Shown: piece after piece, positions 18,996 through 27,537 of the stretch
Layout of the letters: each line of letters opens with the position of its first letter
Numbering within the stretch: the stretch's first letter is position 1
Source: Prevotella sp.
GTDB taxonomy: Bacteria; Bacteroidota; Bacteroidia; Bacteroidales; Bacteroidaceae
Assembly: GCA_024681875.1 (NCBI GenBank)
Contig: JAILAA010000190.1
Span: 1 to 53,005, forward strand
Direction of reading: 5' to 3'
Length of the DNA stretch: 53,005 nucleotides
The notes under the pieces: generated by a model
Databases searched by the model: none
The model's input: only the letters and a program-made list of their open reading frames with translations
What the model was told of the DNA's origin: nothing
Program-made: the position numbers and the translations under genes

Positions 18996-21203
18996 ATGAA
19001 ACAACTGTTGTTCATCTTCCTCGCTACCCTGCTGGCTCTTCCGATACTTGCAAAACCCAAACGCTCCCTGTCGGAAAAGGACATGGGCGCCTACCTCTTT
19101 ACCTACTTCAGCGACCCGACGCACTCGCTGTTCATGGCCATCAGCTACGATGGCTACACGTTTACAGCGGTGAACAACGGCGAGCCAATCATCAGCGGCG
19201 ACAGTATCGCCGAGCAGCACGGCATCCGTGACCCGCACATCTATCGTGCTCCCAACGGCAAGTTCTACATCGCCATGACCGACCTGCACATCTTCGGCAA
19301 GCAGAAGGGCATACGCACGACGCTGTGGGAGCGCCCCGACGAGTTCGGATGGGGCAACAACCGGGGGCTGGTGCTCATGGCCAGCGATGACCTCATCCAC
19401 TGGACACACCACGTGGCGCGTATAGACAAACTGTTTCCTGAGCGATTCGGCAAGATTGGCTGTGCGTGGGCGCCACAGACCATCTGGGACCCGGAGGTGG
19501 GCAAGCCGATGGTCTACTTCACCATCCGGCAGCATGCGGGCGGCAACACGAAGCTCTACTACAGCTATGCCGACGAGGCGTTTACGACCTTAGAGACGGA
19601 GCCTCAACTGCTGTTCCAGTGCCCAGACACAACAATCCAGGTGCTTGATGCCGATATTTGTCCGATGCCCGACGGGCGCTACTTCATGAGCTACGTCTAT
19701 CAGGAGAGTCCCGGCGGCATCAAGTATATGATCAGCGACCGTATCAACCACTTCGACGATTACCACGCCGAGCAGATTGACACGGAGAAAGGGGCCTGCG
19801 AGGCTCCTAACGTGTGGAAGCGCATTGGCGAGAACAAGTGGGTGGTGATGTATGACGTGTTCAGCATCCACCCGAATAACTTCGGCTTCGTTGAGACCAC
19901 TGATTTCAAGACCTTTTCGCCCCTGGGCCGCTTCAATGAGGGGAAGATGAAGATCACCAATTTTGTTTCACCCAAGCACGGCTCGGTCATCCACATCACG
20001 AAGGCCGAGGCGAAGCGGTTGGAGACCTACTGGGCTGAGCAGCAGCAGAAACCCAAGACGATTCGCAGCGGCGAGCTGTGGCGCGATGACAGCGGGCGGC
20101 ATATCAACGCCCACGGCGGCGGCGTACTGAAGTACGGTGACACCTACTACTGGTTTGGCGAGCATAAGGACGCGCGGACAAGCGACGCAATGGTCGGCGT
20201 GATGTGCTACGCCTCGAATGACCTGGTAAACTGGCGCAACTGCGGCGTGGCGCTGAGCGTCACCGAGCCGGCACCAGGCCAGGGTGGCCAGCGCATGAGG
20301 AGGCGCGGCGCAACAACGGATTCCGACATCGAGCGAGGCTGCATCCTGGAGCGTCCGAAGGTGATCTACAACCCAGTGACGAAGAAATTCTGCATGTGGT
20401 TCCATCTCGAGCTGAAGGGGCAGGGCTACGATGCAGCGCGTTACGGTGTGGCCGTAGCCGACCGCCCTGAGGGGCCGTATAAGTTCCTCTATTCGTCGAG
20501 AGCCGATGCGGGCGAGTGGCCAGTGGAGTTCGATGCTGAGGCAATCGCCATTGCCGACACGCTCGATGCCACGCACTACAAGGACTGGACGCCTGCGTGG
20601 CAGAAGGCTGTCGCCCAGGGACTCTTCGTGAAGAGTGACTTTGGCAGCGGCCAGATGTCACGCGACATGACGCTCTACGTCGACGACGACGGCAAGGCGT
20701 ACCACATCTTCTCTTCCGAGGAGAACCTCACGCTCCACATCGCCGAACTGACTGCCGACTACTTGCACCATACCGGCCGCTACACCCGCGTGGCCCCAGC
20801 CGGTCACAACGAGGCGCCCGCCATCTTCAAGCACGACGGCACCTACTGGATGATTACCAGCGGCTGCACCGGCTGGGCACCCAACGAAGCCCGCATGTTT
20901 TCCGCGCCCAGTATCTGGGGCCCGTGGACGCAGCATCCCAATCCTTGCCGCGGCCCGAAGGCGGAGATTACCTTCGGCGGACAGTCTACTTTTGTGCTGA
21001 CCATTGACCATTCGGCTGCGCATAAGTTGTCGAATTCCGATAATGGTCAATGGTCAACGGTCAATGGCCAATATGTTTTCATGGCCGACATCTGGCGCCC
21101 TGACCATCCCATCGACGCCCGCTATATATGGCTCCCCATCGAGTTCGAAGACGGCAAGCCCGTCATCCGCTGGCAGGACGAGTGGTCGCTGTCAATCAAG
21201 TAA
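18996..21203 (+). CDS. Secreted two-module GH43-type glycoside hydrolase
   Basis: 735 residues with signal peptide MKQLLFIFLATLLALPILA. There are two five-bladed propeller-like halves. Residues about 25-350 contain GIRDPHIYRAPNGKFYIAMTD and CAWAPQTIWDPEVGKPMVYF, typical of GH43/GH43-like enzymes. Residues about 360-735 start GELWRDDSGRHINAHGGGVLKYGDTYYWFGEHK, like GH43 subfamily 24 exo-beta-1,3-galactanases. Predicted to act on arabinogalactan-type side chains or galactan; exact specificity is inference. Around residues 668-692 a repeat-armed hairpin inserts extra residues (HSAAHKLSNSDNGQW). No type IX tail is seen. Confidence 0.8.
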   Translation: MKQLLFIFLATLLALPILAKPKRSLSEKDMGAYLFTYFSDPTHSLFMAISYDGYTFTAVNNGEPIISGDSIAEQHGIRDPHIYRAPNGKFYIAMTDLHIFGKQKGIRTTLWERPDEFGWGNNRGLVLMASDDLIHWTHHVARIDKLFPERFGKIGCAWAPQTIWDPEVGKPMVYFTIRQHAGGNTKLYYSYADEAFTTLETEPQLLFQCPDTTIQVLDADICPMPDGRYFMSYVYQESPGGIKYMISDRINHFDDYHAEQIDTEKGACEAPNVWKRIGENKWVVMYDVFSIHPNNFGFVETTDFKTFSPLGRFNEGKMKITNFVSPKHGSVIHITKAEAKRLETYWAEQQQKPKTIRSGELWRDDSGRHINAHGGGVLKYGDTYYWFGEHKDARTSDAMVGVMCYASNDLVNWRNCGVALSVTEPAPGQGGQRMRRRGATTDSDIERGCILERPKVIYNPVTKKFCMWFHLELKGQGYDAARYGVAVADRPEGPYKFLYSSRADAGEWPVEFDAEAIAIADTLDATHYKDWTPAWQKAVAQGLFVKSDFGSGQMSRDMTLYVDDDGKAYHIFSSEENLTLHIAELTADYLHHTGRYTRVAPAGHNEAPAIFKHDGTYWMITSGCTGWAPNEARMFSAPSIWGPWTQHPNPCRGPKAEITFGGQSTFVLTIDHSAAHKLSNSDNGQWSTVNGQYVFMADIWRPDHPIDARYIWLPIEFEDGKPVIRWQDEWSLSIK
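20998..21070 (+). repeat. Repeat-armed hairpin inserted in frame in the GH43 gene
   Basis: The left arm 20998-21012 and right arm 21042-21056 are perfect 15-bp inverted copies built from TGGTCAA-type heptamers. The loop is 29 nt. Right of the stem, heptamers ATGGTCA, ATGGTCA, ACGGTCA, ATGGCCA run from 21043 to 21070. The reading frame stays open through the whole element. Confidence 0.9.
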
Positions 21204-21238
21204 GCTGAAATTACGATGCCTTCAATTATTATCAAAAA

Positions 21239-21844
21239 ATGAAAAGAACGATTCTACTGACCGCGCTCGCAGCCCTGATGCTGCTGCCGGCTCACGCACA
21301 AGAGAAACAGTCACCATCGTTTGACGAAGTGTTAACCACCCGCCGTAGCATTCGTAGCTACGACGCAACGAAGAAAATCAGCGAGGCAGAGGTTAGGCAG
21401 CTGATGGTCGCCGTGCAGGAGGCACCGTCGTGGGCCAATCAGCAGCCATCGAAGTATTACGTGGCCATCTCGCCTGAGAAGCTCGCTGCTGTGCAGGACT
21501 TGGTCGGCGGCAACAAGGAGCGCATCAAGGAAGCACCCGTGCTCATCGTCTCGACCTATGAGCGTGGCAAGTCGGGCTTCTTCCGCGGCAACCCAGCCAA
21601 TGAGGTGGGCGACGGATGGGGAGCCTACGACAACGGCCTCTCCAACTGCTACCTCATCCTGCAAGCCCGCGCCATGGGCTTCGACACCCTTATCATGGGT
21701 ATGCGTGAGTCCGACAAGCTTCGCGAGCTCTTCGCCATTCCGGAGAACGAGGCCGTTATGGCCGTCATCGCTCTCGGCTACCGCGCCGCCGAGCCTGTAC
21801 AGCCCCGTCATCGCCCGTTGGATGACGTTGTGAAGTTCTATTAA
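21239..21844 (+). CDS. Exported nitroreductase-family protein
   Basis: 201 residues. Signal peptide MKRTILLTALAALMLLPAHAQ is followed by the FMN-binding nitroreductase fold: FDEVLTTRRSIRSYDATKKISEAEV with the phosphate-binding Arg pair, then APSWANQQPSKYYVAI and the C-terminal IALGYRAAEPVQPRHRPLDDVVKFY. These enzymes reduce nitro- or quinone-like compounds with NAD(P)H; the export signal is frequent in Bacteroidales copies and raises the question of the electron source. It lies between two GH43 genes with 35- and 12-bp gaps. Confidence 0.9.
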   Translation: MKRTILLTALAALMLLPAHAQEKQSPSFDEVLTTRRSIRSYDATKKISEAEVRQLMVAVQEAPSWANQQPSKYYVAISPEKLAAVQDLVGGNKERIKEAPVLIVSTYERGKSGFFRGNPANEVGDGWGAYDNGLSNCYLILQARAMGFDTLIMGMRESDKLRELFAIPENEAVMAVIALGYRAAEPVQPRHRPLDDVVKFY

Positions 21845-21856
21845 AGTCCTGGAACC

Positions 21857-22849
21857 ATGAAGAAACATCTGACCATTAGCCTGCTGGCCGTAGTCTGCGT
21901 GCTTACGGCATCGGCGCAGCGCGTCTTCCGTACGCTGAAGGACGTTCCGCTCGACTCCATTCGCCTGAGCGACCCGGCGATTCTGGCAGACCAGAAAACG
22001 GGGATGTACTACATGACGGGCACTGGCGGGATGATGTGGTGTTCAGCAGACCTGCGGCTCTGGGATGGTCCGTTCCGCGTGACGGAGTTCGAGGCCGACT
22101 CGTGGATGGGGCCGAGGCCATCGATATGGGCTGCAGAGTTGCACACAACTGGCGACGGTTGGTACTACTACTTTGCCACGTTCACAAACCACGCCGTGAA
22201 GATTGATACCGTCCGCGGAAACGTCATCGAGCGGCGCGCTTCGCAGGTGCTGCGTGCCGACAACCCGATGGGGCCGTACCGTGCCTTCGGTGACTCCACC
22301 TACCTGCCCGCCGACCGCCCGACGCTTGACGGCACTTTCTGGCGCGACACGGACGGCAAGCCGTACATGGTGTTCTGCGGCGAATGGCTAAAGAACTGGA
22401 ACGGTACGATAGAGAAGATTGAGCTGAAGCCCGACCTCTGCGGTACCGTGGGCGAACCGAAGGTGCTCTTCCGTGCCAGCGACTCGCCGTGGAGCCGCGA
22501 GAAGAACGACAAAGGCGAGGTGACTTGGAACAAGGTGACCGACGGGCCGTTCCTCTTCCGCACGGCTACTGGCCGTCTCGGTATGCTCTGGACATCGTGG
22601 GTTTTCGACGTCTACACGCAGGGCGTAGCCTATTCGGAGAGTGGCACCCTCGACGGCCCGTGGATACAGCAGCCCGAGCCTATCACGCCGCCGGGCTATG
22701 GCCACTCGATGCTCTTCCAGCGTTTTGACGGCCAGTGGATGATGTCCGTACACTATCATCAGAAGGATGCCCGCGGCCGCACCATCCGAACACCCCACCT
22801 GTTCGAGGTGGATCTGAGCGGTGACAAGCTCATCGTAAAAACAAATTAA
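21857..22849 (+). CDS. Secreted GH43-family glycoside hydrolase
   Basis: 330 residues with signal peptide MKKHLTISLLAVVCVLTASA. A single five-bladed propeller: SIRLSDPAILADQKTGMYYMTGT carries the catalytic base Asp, RPTLDGTFWRDTDGKPYMVF the pKa-modulating Asp, and KVTDGPFLFRTATGRLGMLWTSW lies where most GH43 enzymes have the acid Glu in an 'EGP' motif. Here the residue is Asp (TDGP), a variant I associate with a Bacteroidales group. Probable arabinosidase, xylosidase or galactosidase. Followed 11 bp later by the alcohol dehydrogenase gene. Confidence 0.85.
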   Translation: MKKHLTISLLAVVCVLTASAQRVFRTLKDVPLDSIRLSDPAILADQKTGMYYMTGTGGMMWCSADLRLWDGPFRVTEFEADSWMGPRPSIWAAELHTTGDGWYYYFATFTNHAVKIDTVRGNVIERRASQVLRADNPMGPYRAFGDSTYLPADRPTLDGTFWRDTDGKPYMVFCGEWLKNWNGTIEKIELKPDLCGTVGEPKVLFRASDSPWSREKNDKGEVTWNKVTDGPFLFRTATGRLGMLWTSWVFDVYTQGVAYSESGTLDGPWIQQPEPITPPGYGHSMLFQRFDGQWMMSVHYHQKDARGRTIRTPHLFEVDLSGDKLIVKTN

Positions 22850-22860
22850 TAACACATACT

Positions 22861-24087
22861 ATGAAAGATTTTAATTACTATGCGCCGACTGAGATGGTGT
22901 TTGGCGAAAAATCGGAGGAGCAGGTGGCTGCTTTGGTGAAAAAATACGGCGGCACGAAGGTGCTGGTTCATTATGGTGGACAGAGCGCCATACGGTCGGG
23001 ATTGCTCGACAAAATCTGCAGACTGCTCACCGATGGCGGTGTGGAGTTCGTCAAGCTTGGCGGCGTGGTGCCCAACCCTCGGCTGTCGTTAGCACAGCAG
23101 GGCATTGAGCTATGCCGCAAGGAGGGCGTTGACTTCATTCTGGCCGTGGGTGGCGGCAGCGTCATCGACTCGGCAAAATGCATCGGGTATGGATTCTACT
23201 ACAATGGAAACGTGTGGGATATCTATCTGGGCAAGGCCACACCCACACAGATGCTTCCTGTAGCCTGTGTGCTGACCATCCCCGCCGCCGGCAGCGAGAT
23301 GAGCGAGTCGAGCGTTATCACTAACGAGGACGGCACTCCCACCCCTCAGTCCTACGGACAGCTCCCCTCAGGCATGGGAGCAATAAAGCTTGGCTATTCA
23401 AACAACCTCTCGCGCCCGAAATTTGCCATCATGAACCCTAAGCGCACGTTTACACTACCTCCCTATCAGACAGCTGCCGGTGTGACCGACATGATGATGC
23501 ACACGATGGAACGCTATTTCACCAAGGACGATGATATGGACTTTACGACCGACATGGCCGAGGCCATGTTGCGCAGCATCAAGAATGCTGTATTCGCCGT
23601 GCTGAAGAATCCTGAGGATTATCGCTATCGTGCTCAGATTATGTGGGGCGGCTCATTGATGCACAACGGCCTGACGGGCTGTGGCGTTACCGATGACTGG
23701 GCCACACACCAGTTGGAGCATGAGCTCAGCGCTATGTTCGACGCCACCCACGGTGCCGGTCTCGCTGCCATCTGGCCCTCTTGGGCACGCTACGTGATGC
23801 ACGAGAATCTGAGCCGTTTTGTACGTTTCGCCGTCAACGTGATGGACGTACCCAACGACTTTACAGACCCTGAGGGCACCGCCCTGAAAGGCATTGAGGC
23901 CATGGAGCGCTTCTATCACGCCATCGGTATGCCCATTAACATCCACGAGCTCATCGGCCGCGATATCACCGACGACGAGATCCGCGAGATGACCCGCAAG
24001 TGCAGCCGCGATAACAAGCATACCTGCGGACAGTTGAAGGTGCTGCACGCAGATGATATGGAGGCAATTTATAGAATGGCAAGATGA
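22861..24087 (+). CDS. Iron-containing alcohol dehydrogenase (butanol dehydrogenase type)
   Basis: 408 residues, group III metal-dependent ADH. The NAD(P)-binding FILAVGGGSVIDSAK is near residues 93-107 and the metal site is in MMHTMERYF and DDWATHQLEHELSAMFDATHGAGLA (His residues). It most resembles the YqhD/BdhA group that reduces aldehydes with NAD(P)H. Cytoplasmic. Its TGA overlaps the next gene's ATG by four bases. In this cluster it could handle an aldehyde or ketose from sugar breakdown; substrate unknown. Confidence 0.92.
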   Translation: MKDFNYYAPTEMVFGEKSEEQVAALVKKYGGTKVLVHYGGQSAIRSGLLDKICRLLTDGGVEFVKLGGVVPNPRLSLAQQGIELCRKEGVDFILAVGGGSVIDSAKCIGYGFYYNGNVWDIYLGKATPTQMLPVACVLTIPAAGSEMSESSVITNEDGTPTPQSYGQLPSGMGAIKLGYSNNLSRPKFAIMNPKRTFTLPPYQTAAGVTDMMMHTMERYFTKDDDMDFTTDMAEAMLRSIKNAVFAVLKNPEDYRYRAQIMWGGSLMHNGLTGCGVTDDWATHQLEHELSAMFDATHGAGLAAIWPSWARYVMHENLSRFVRFAVNVMDVPNDFTDPEGTALKGIEAMERFYHAIGMPINIHELIGRDITDDEIREMTRKCSRDNKHTCGQLKVLHADDMEAIYRMAR

Positions 24088-25070
24088 AACAGGACGGAAC
24101 AATGCGTGTTGGCATCATCGGTACGGGATGGATTGCTGAGAAGGCGGCCATCACACTCAATGGATTGAGTAATTGCGAGGCTTACGCCGTGGGCTCGCGT
24201 TCACAGGACACGGCGGATGCTTTTGCTGCGAAATGGGGCATCAAAAAGGCTTACGGCTCTTACAGCGAGTTAATTGCCGACCCTGACGTCGACCTTGTCT
24301 ATGTGGGCACACCGCACTCGCATCACTACGACGTGACGAAGGAGGCCCTCTTGGCAGGAAAGCCTTGTTTGGTGGAGAAGGCCTTTATGGCCAACGCCCG
24401 ACAGACGAAGGAAATCCTCGATCTGGCGCACGAGCGTAAGGTCTTTATTGCTGAGGCTATCTGGACGCGCTACCAGCCCGCTGTGGGCATCGTCAGGAAT
24501 CTTATTGCTGAGGGGCGCATCGGTCAGCCGCGACTCGTCACCGCTACCTTGGGCTATTCGATGGGCGATAAGCCGCGTATCATGCGGCCCGACCTCTGTG
24601 GTGGCGCATTGCTAGACCTTGGCGTCTATGCGCTGAACTTCGCCCGGATGTTCTTCCCGGCGGACATCGTCAGCATCGACGGTACGTGTGTGAAGTCGAA
24701 GACGGGAATGGACCTGACCAACGCGATGACGCTTGTACTCGCCGATGGGATGCTTTGCAACCTGCAGTCGAGCGCAGCCTGCGTAGGCGACAACATCGGC
24801 GTCATCGCGGGCACAGAGGGAAACCTCATCATCGATAACATCAACAATCCGCAGACGATAACCGTCAATGGTTCTGACCGCACTTACATCGAAACCATCC
24901 GCGTGCCGCAGCAGATTACGGGCTATGAGTATCAGTTCCTTACTTGCCGTCATGCACTCATTGACGGCTTGACAGAGCCCCGCGAGATGCCCCACGCCGA
25001 AACGCTTTACATCATGCAGCTCATGGACGGTCTGCGTCAGAAATGGGCTGTGCAATACCCAATGGATTAA
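24084..25070 (+). CDS. Gfo/Idh/MocA-family oxidoreductase
   Basis: 328 residues. The N-terminal Rossmann motif VGIIGTGWIAEKAA begins near residue 8, then DLVYVGTPHSHHYDVTKEALLAGKPCLVEKAFMAN contains the family 'EK' catalytic Lys, and GGALLDLGVYALNFARMFF the C-terminal domain core. These enzymes oxidise or reduce sugars and inositols with NAD(P). The start at 24084 overlaps the upstream stop (ATGA); an ATG at 24102 is equally plausible. Likely co-translated with the dehydrogenase. Confidence 0.9.
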   Translation: MKQDGTMRVGIIGTGWIAEKAAITLNGLSNCEAYAVGSRSQDTADAFAAKWGIKKAYGSYSELIADPDVDLVYVGTPHSHHYDVTKEALLAGKPCLVEKAFMANARQTKEILDLAHERKVFIAEAIWTRYQPAVGIVRNLIAEGRIGQPRLVTATLGYSMGDKPRIMRPDLCGGALLDLGVYALNFARMFFPADIVSIDGTCVKSKTGMDLTNAMTLVLADGMLCNLQSSAACVGDNIGVIAGTEGNLIIDNINNPQTITVNGSDRTYIETIRVPQQITGYEYQFLTCRHALIDGLTEPREMPHAETLYIMQLMDGLRQKWAVQYPMD

Positions 25071-25082
25071 ACACCTTTCAAC

Positions 25083-26969
25083 ATGAAGAAGATTCTATGC
25101 CTAACACTCATGGGGTTGTCAGCAATAACTGCACAGGCTCAGACTACAGACACACTCTCGTTAGATGAAGTGGTGGTGACCGGTACGCGCAATGCAGTAG
25201 ACGTGCGTCACCTGCCGATGACGGTGACAGTCATCAATCGTGAGAAACTGACCGAGCAGCACCAGGCAAGCATCTTGCCTACGGTGATGCAGGAGGTGCC
25301 GGGATTGTTCGTGACCTCTCGCTCGATGATGGGCTACGGAGTATCGACGGGTGCGGCAGGCGGCATCAACCTGCGTGGCATCACAGGTGGCGCAGGCCAG
25401 CTGATGGTGCTCATCGACGGCCATCCGCAATATCAAGGTATCTATGGCCATCCTATCTCTGACAGCTATCAGACGCTGATGGCTGAACGAGTAGAGGTGC
25501 TGCGCGGTCCTGCGTCTGTGCTTTACGGAAGCAACGCGATGGGCGGTGTGCTGAACATCGTGACCCGCCATCCTGTAGGTCGTGATGCTATTGAGACGAA
25601 TGTGACAATGGGGGCGGGCAGCTATGGCACAGTTCAAACTGAGGCTAGTAATCAAGTGCGTAGCGGCAAGTTCAGCAGCACCGTTTCTGGGCAGTATAAT
25701 CGCAGCGACAATCACCTTCCGCGCATGGGTTTTGAGCAATATGGCGGCTATATGAAGTTGGGCTACGACTTCAACAATCATTGGAACGCCTATGTTGATG
25801 CAGACATCACCCATTTCAATGCCTCCAATCCTGTAAAAGTTTCAGATGATGGTAAGGTTTCTCCCCTCTACGACGGCAAACAGTGGATTACGCGTGGCTT
25901 CGTCAGTGCTGCTCTTGAGAATCACTATGGATGGACAAGCGGTGCATTGAGCGTCTATTCCAATTTTGGTCATCACAAGATTAACGACGGCGTAACAAAG
26001 CCCGATTCAGTCAATACGCAGTTGTTCCGCTCGAAAGATATGCTTGCAGGCATCTCTTGTTATCAGAGTGCTCAATTGTTCAATGGCAACCTTCTGACAG
26101 TGGGTATTGACTATCAGCACATCTATGGAAATGCTTATTATACACGGACAAGCGACGGAACGGTCATTACAGATGGCAAGGTGGCTTCTATGAAGCAGAG
26201 CGGCAAGTCCTACCGTAACGAAGTGGCAGGTTATGTGGATTTCCGTCAGGACTTGTTTGACTGGCTGACCGTTGATGTTGGCATGCGTGTAGACCATCAT
26301 AGTGTCACTGGCACGGAGTTCGTTCCACAAGGCGGCGCCGTGGTGCGTCCTATGGCGACAGGCGAGGCCAAGGCGATGGTGAGCAAGGGATTCCGTAACC
26401 CCACAATGCGTGAACTGTATCTCTACCCGCCATCGAATACTGACTTGGAGCCAGAGCGCCTGTGGAACTATGAACTGTCGTGGCGCCACCGTACAACTAA
26501 CTTCACCTACGGTGTCAATGTCTTCTATATCAAGGGTGACAACATGATTCAGACGGTGAACCGCAAGAATGTAAATACGGGCAAGATTGAGAATAGTGGC
26601 ATTGAGATGGAGCTGAAGTATCCCCTAAGTCGTCATTTCAGTACAACGATTAACTATTCCTACCTTCACATGAAGAATAAGATAATTGCTGCGCCTGAGC
26701 AAATGGATTATTATGGCGTTAACTACCATAATGGCAAGTGGCTTGCTACGTTGGGTCTGAAGTGCGTCAAGAATCTCTACACATTGGTGGGTGAGAATGA
26801 GACTAAGGAGGACTTTGATCTTTTGAGTGCCTCCGTCACCTACGCTGCCACCCGCAACCTCAGCCTTTGGGCACGTGGCGAGAATCTTTTGGCTGAGAAA
26901 TACGAAATCAACCTCGGCTATCCCATGCCCCGTGCCACATTCATGGGCGGCATTAGCCTAAGTTTCTAA
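25083..26969 (+). CDS. TonB-dependent outer-membrane receptor (BtuB-like size)
   Basis: 628 residues with signal peptide MKKILCLTLMGLSAITAQAQ, a TonB-box-like LDEVVVTGTR, a plug domain (LPTVMQEVPGLFVTSRS; GGINLRGITGGAGQLMVLIDGHPQ; AERVEVLRGPASVLYGSNAMGGVLNIVT) and a 22-strand-type barrel ending in the aromatic FMGGISLSF. There is no carboxypeptidase-like N-terminal extension and no SusD partner, so it is not a SusC-type sugar importer. Its size suggests uptake of a cofactor, metal chelate or heme. It is followed by an ECF-S-like membrane protein. No riboswitch was recognised upstream. Confidence 0.92.
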   Translation: MKKILCLTLMGLSAITAQAQTTDTLSLDEVVVTGTRNAVDVRHLPMTVTVINREKLTEQHQASILPTVMQEVPGLFVTSRSMMGYGVSTGAAGGINLRGITGGAGQLMVLIDGHPQYQGIYGHPISDSYQTLMAERVEVLRGPASVLYGSNAMGGVLNIVTRHPVGRDAIETNVTMGAGSYGTVQTEASNQVRSGKFSSTVSGQYNRSDNHLPRMGFEQYGGYMKLGYDFNNHWNAYVDADITHFNASNPVKVSDDGKVSPLYDGKQWITRGFVSAALENHYGWTSGALSVYSNFGHHKINDGVTKPDSVNTQLFRSKDMLAGISCYQSAQLFNGNLLTVGIDYQHIYGNAYYTRTSDGTVITDGKVASMKQSGKSYRNEVAGYVDFRQDLFDWLTVDVGMRVDHHSVTGTEFVPQGGAVVRPMATGEAKAMVSKGFRNPTMRELYLYPPSNTDLEPERLWNYELSWRHRTTNFTYGVNVFYIKGDNMIQTVNRKNVNTGKIENSGIEMELKYPLSRHFSTTINYSYLHMKNKIIAAPEQMDYYGVNYHNGKWLATLGLKCVKNLYTLVGENETKEDFDLLSASVTYAATRNLSLWARGENLLAEKYEINLGYPMPRATFMGGISLSF

Positions 26970-26994
26970 AGAAAACGAAAAAATAATAACAACA

Positions 26995-27498
26995 ATGGAA
27001 GCAACAGCAAGACTTTACACATTGAATTTCGACGAGGTGAAGACCTACCTGTGGGCAATGGTATTCGTGGCCTGCAATTTGGTACTGCCTCAAGTGTTTC
27101 ACCTCATCCCGCAGGGCGGCATCATCTTCTCGCCGCTATCGCTGGTCATCCTTGCCGGAGCCTACAAGTTCGGCTGGAAGACGGGCCTCTTGGCTGCCCT
27201 CCTTTCGCCTGTGGTCAACCATTTGTTGACCGGTATGCCCGCTGCTGAGGTGATGCCCGTGATGGCACTCAAGCTTGCCGTTCTCGCAATGGTTGCCGGA
27301 CTGGCCGCGCAGCATTTCAAAACTGTCAGCCTGCCGCTGCTCATCGGCGTTGTGCTTGTCAGCAAGGCCATCGGCTGCCTCGGCGAGTTCGCTCTCACGG
27401 GTGGCATCGACGCCACTATCGCCGACTTTACTATTGGCTGGCCAGGATTGCTGCTCCAAGTATTCGGTGCTTGGCTCATTTTGAAGTTCGTTCACTAA
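26995..27498 (+). CDS. ECF-transporter S-component-like membrane protein
   Basis: 167 residues, five to six hydrophobic segments. The pattern LSLVILAGAYKFGWKTGLLAALLSPVVNHLLTGMP followed by a central helix rich in small residues resembles substrate-binding S components of ECF vitamin transporters. The shared ATPase/EcfT module is not in the window. Placement 25 bp after a TonB receptor suggests the pair moves one ligand across the outer and inner membranes. The ligand cannot be named from sequence. Confidence 0.6.
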   Translation: MEATARLYTLNFDEVKTYLWAMVFVACNLVLPQVFHLIPQGGIIFSPLSLVILAGAYKFGWKTGLLAALLSPVVNHLLTGMPAAEVMPVMALKLAVLAMVAGLAAQHFKTVSLPLLIGVVLVSKAIGCLGEFALTGGIDATIADFTIGWPGLLLQVFGAWLILKFVH

Positions 27499-27537
27499 TA
27501 GAAAGCACAAGAAACTAAATTGGACGAATAGACTTTT

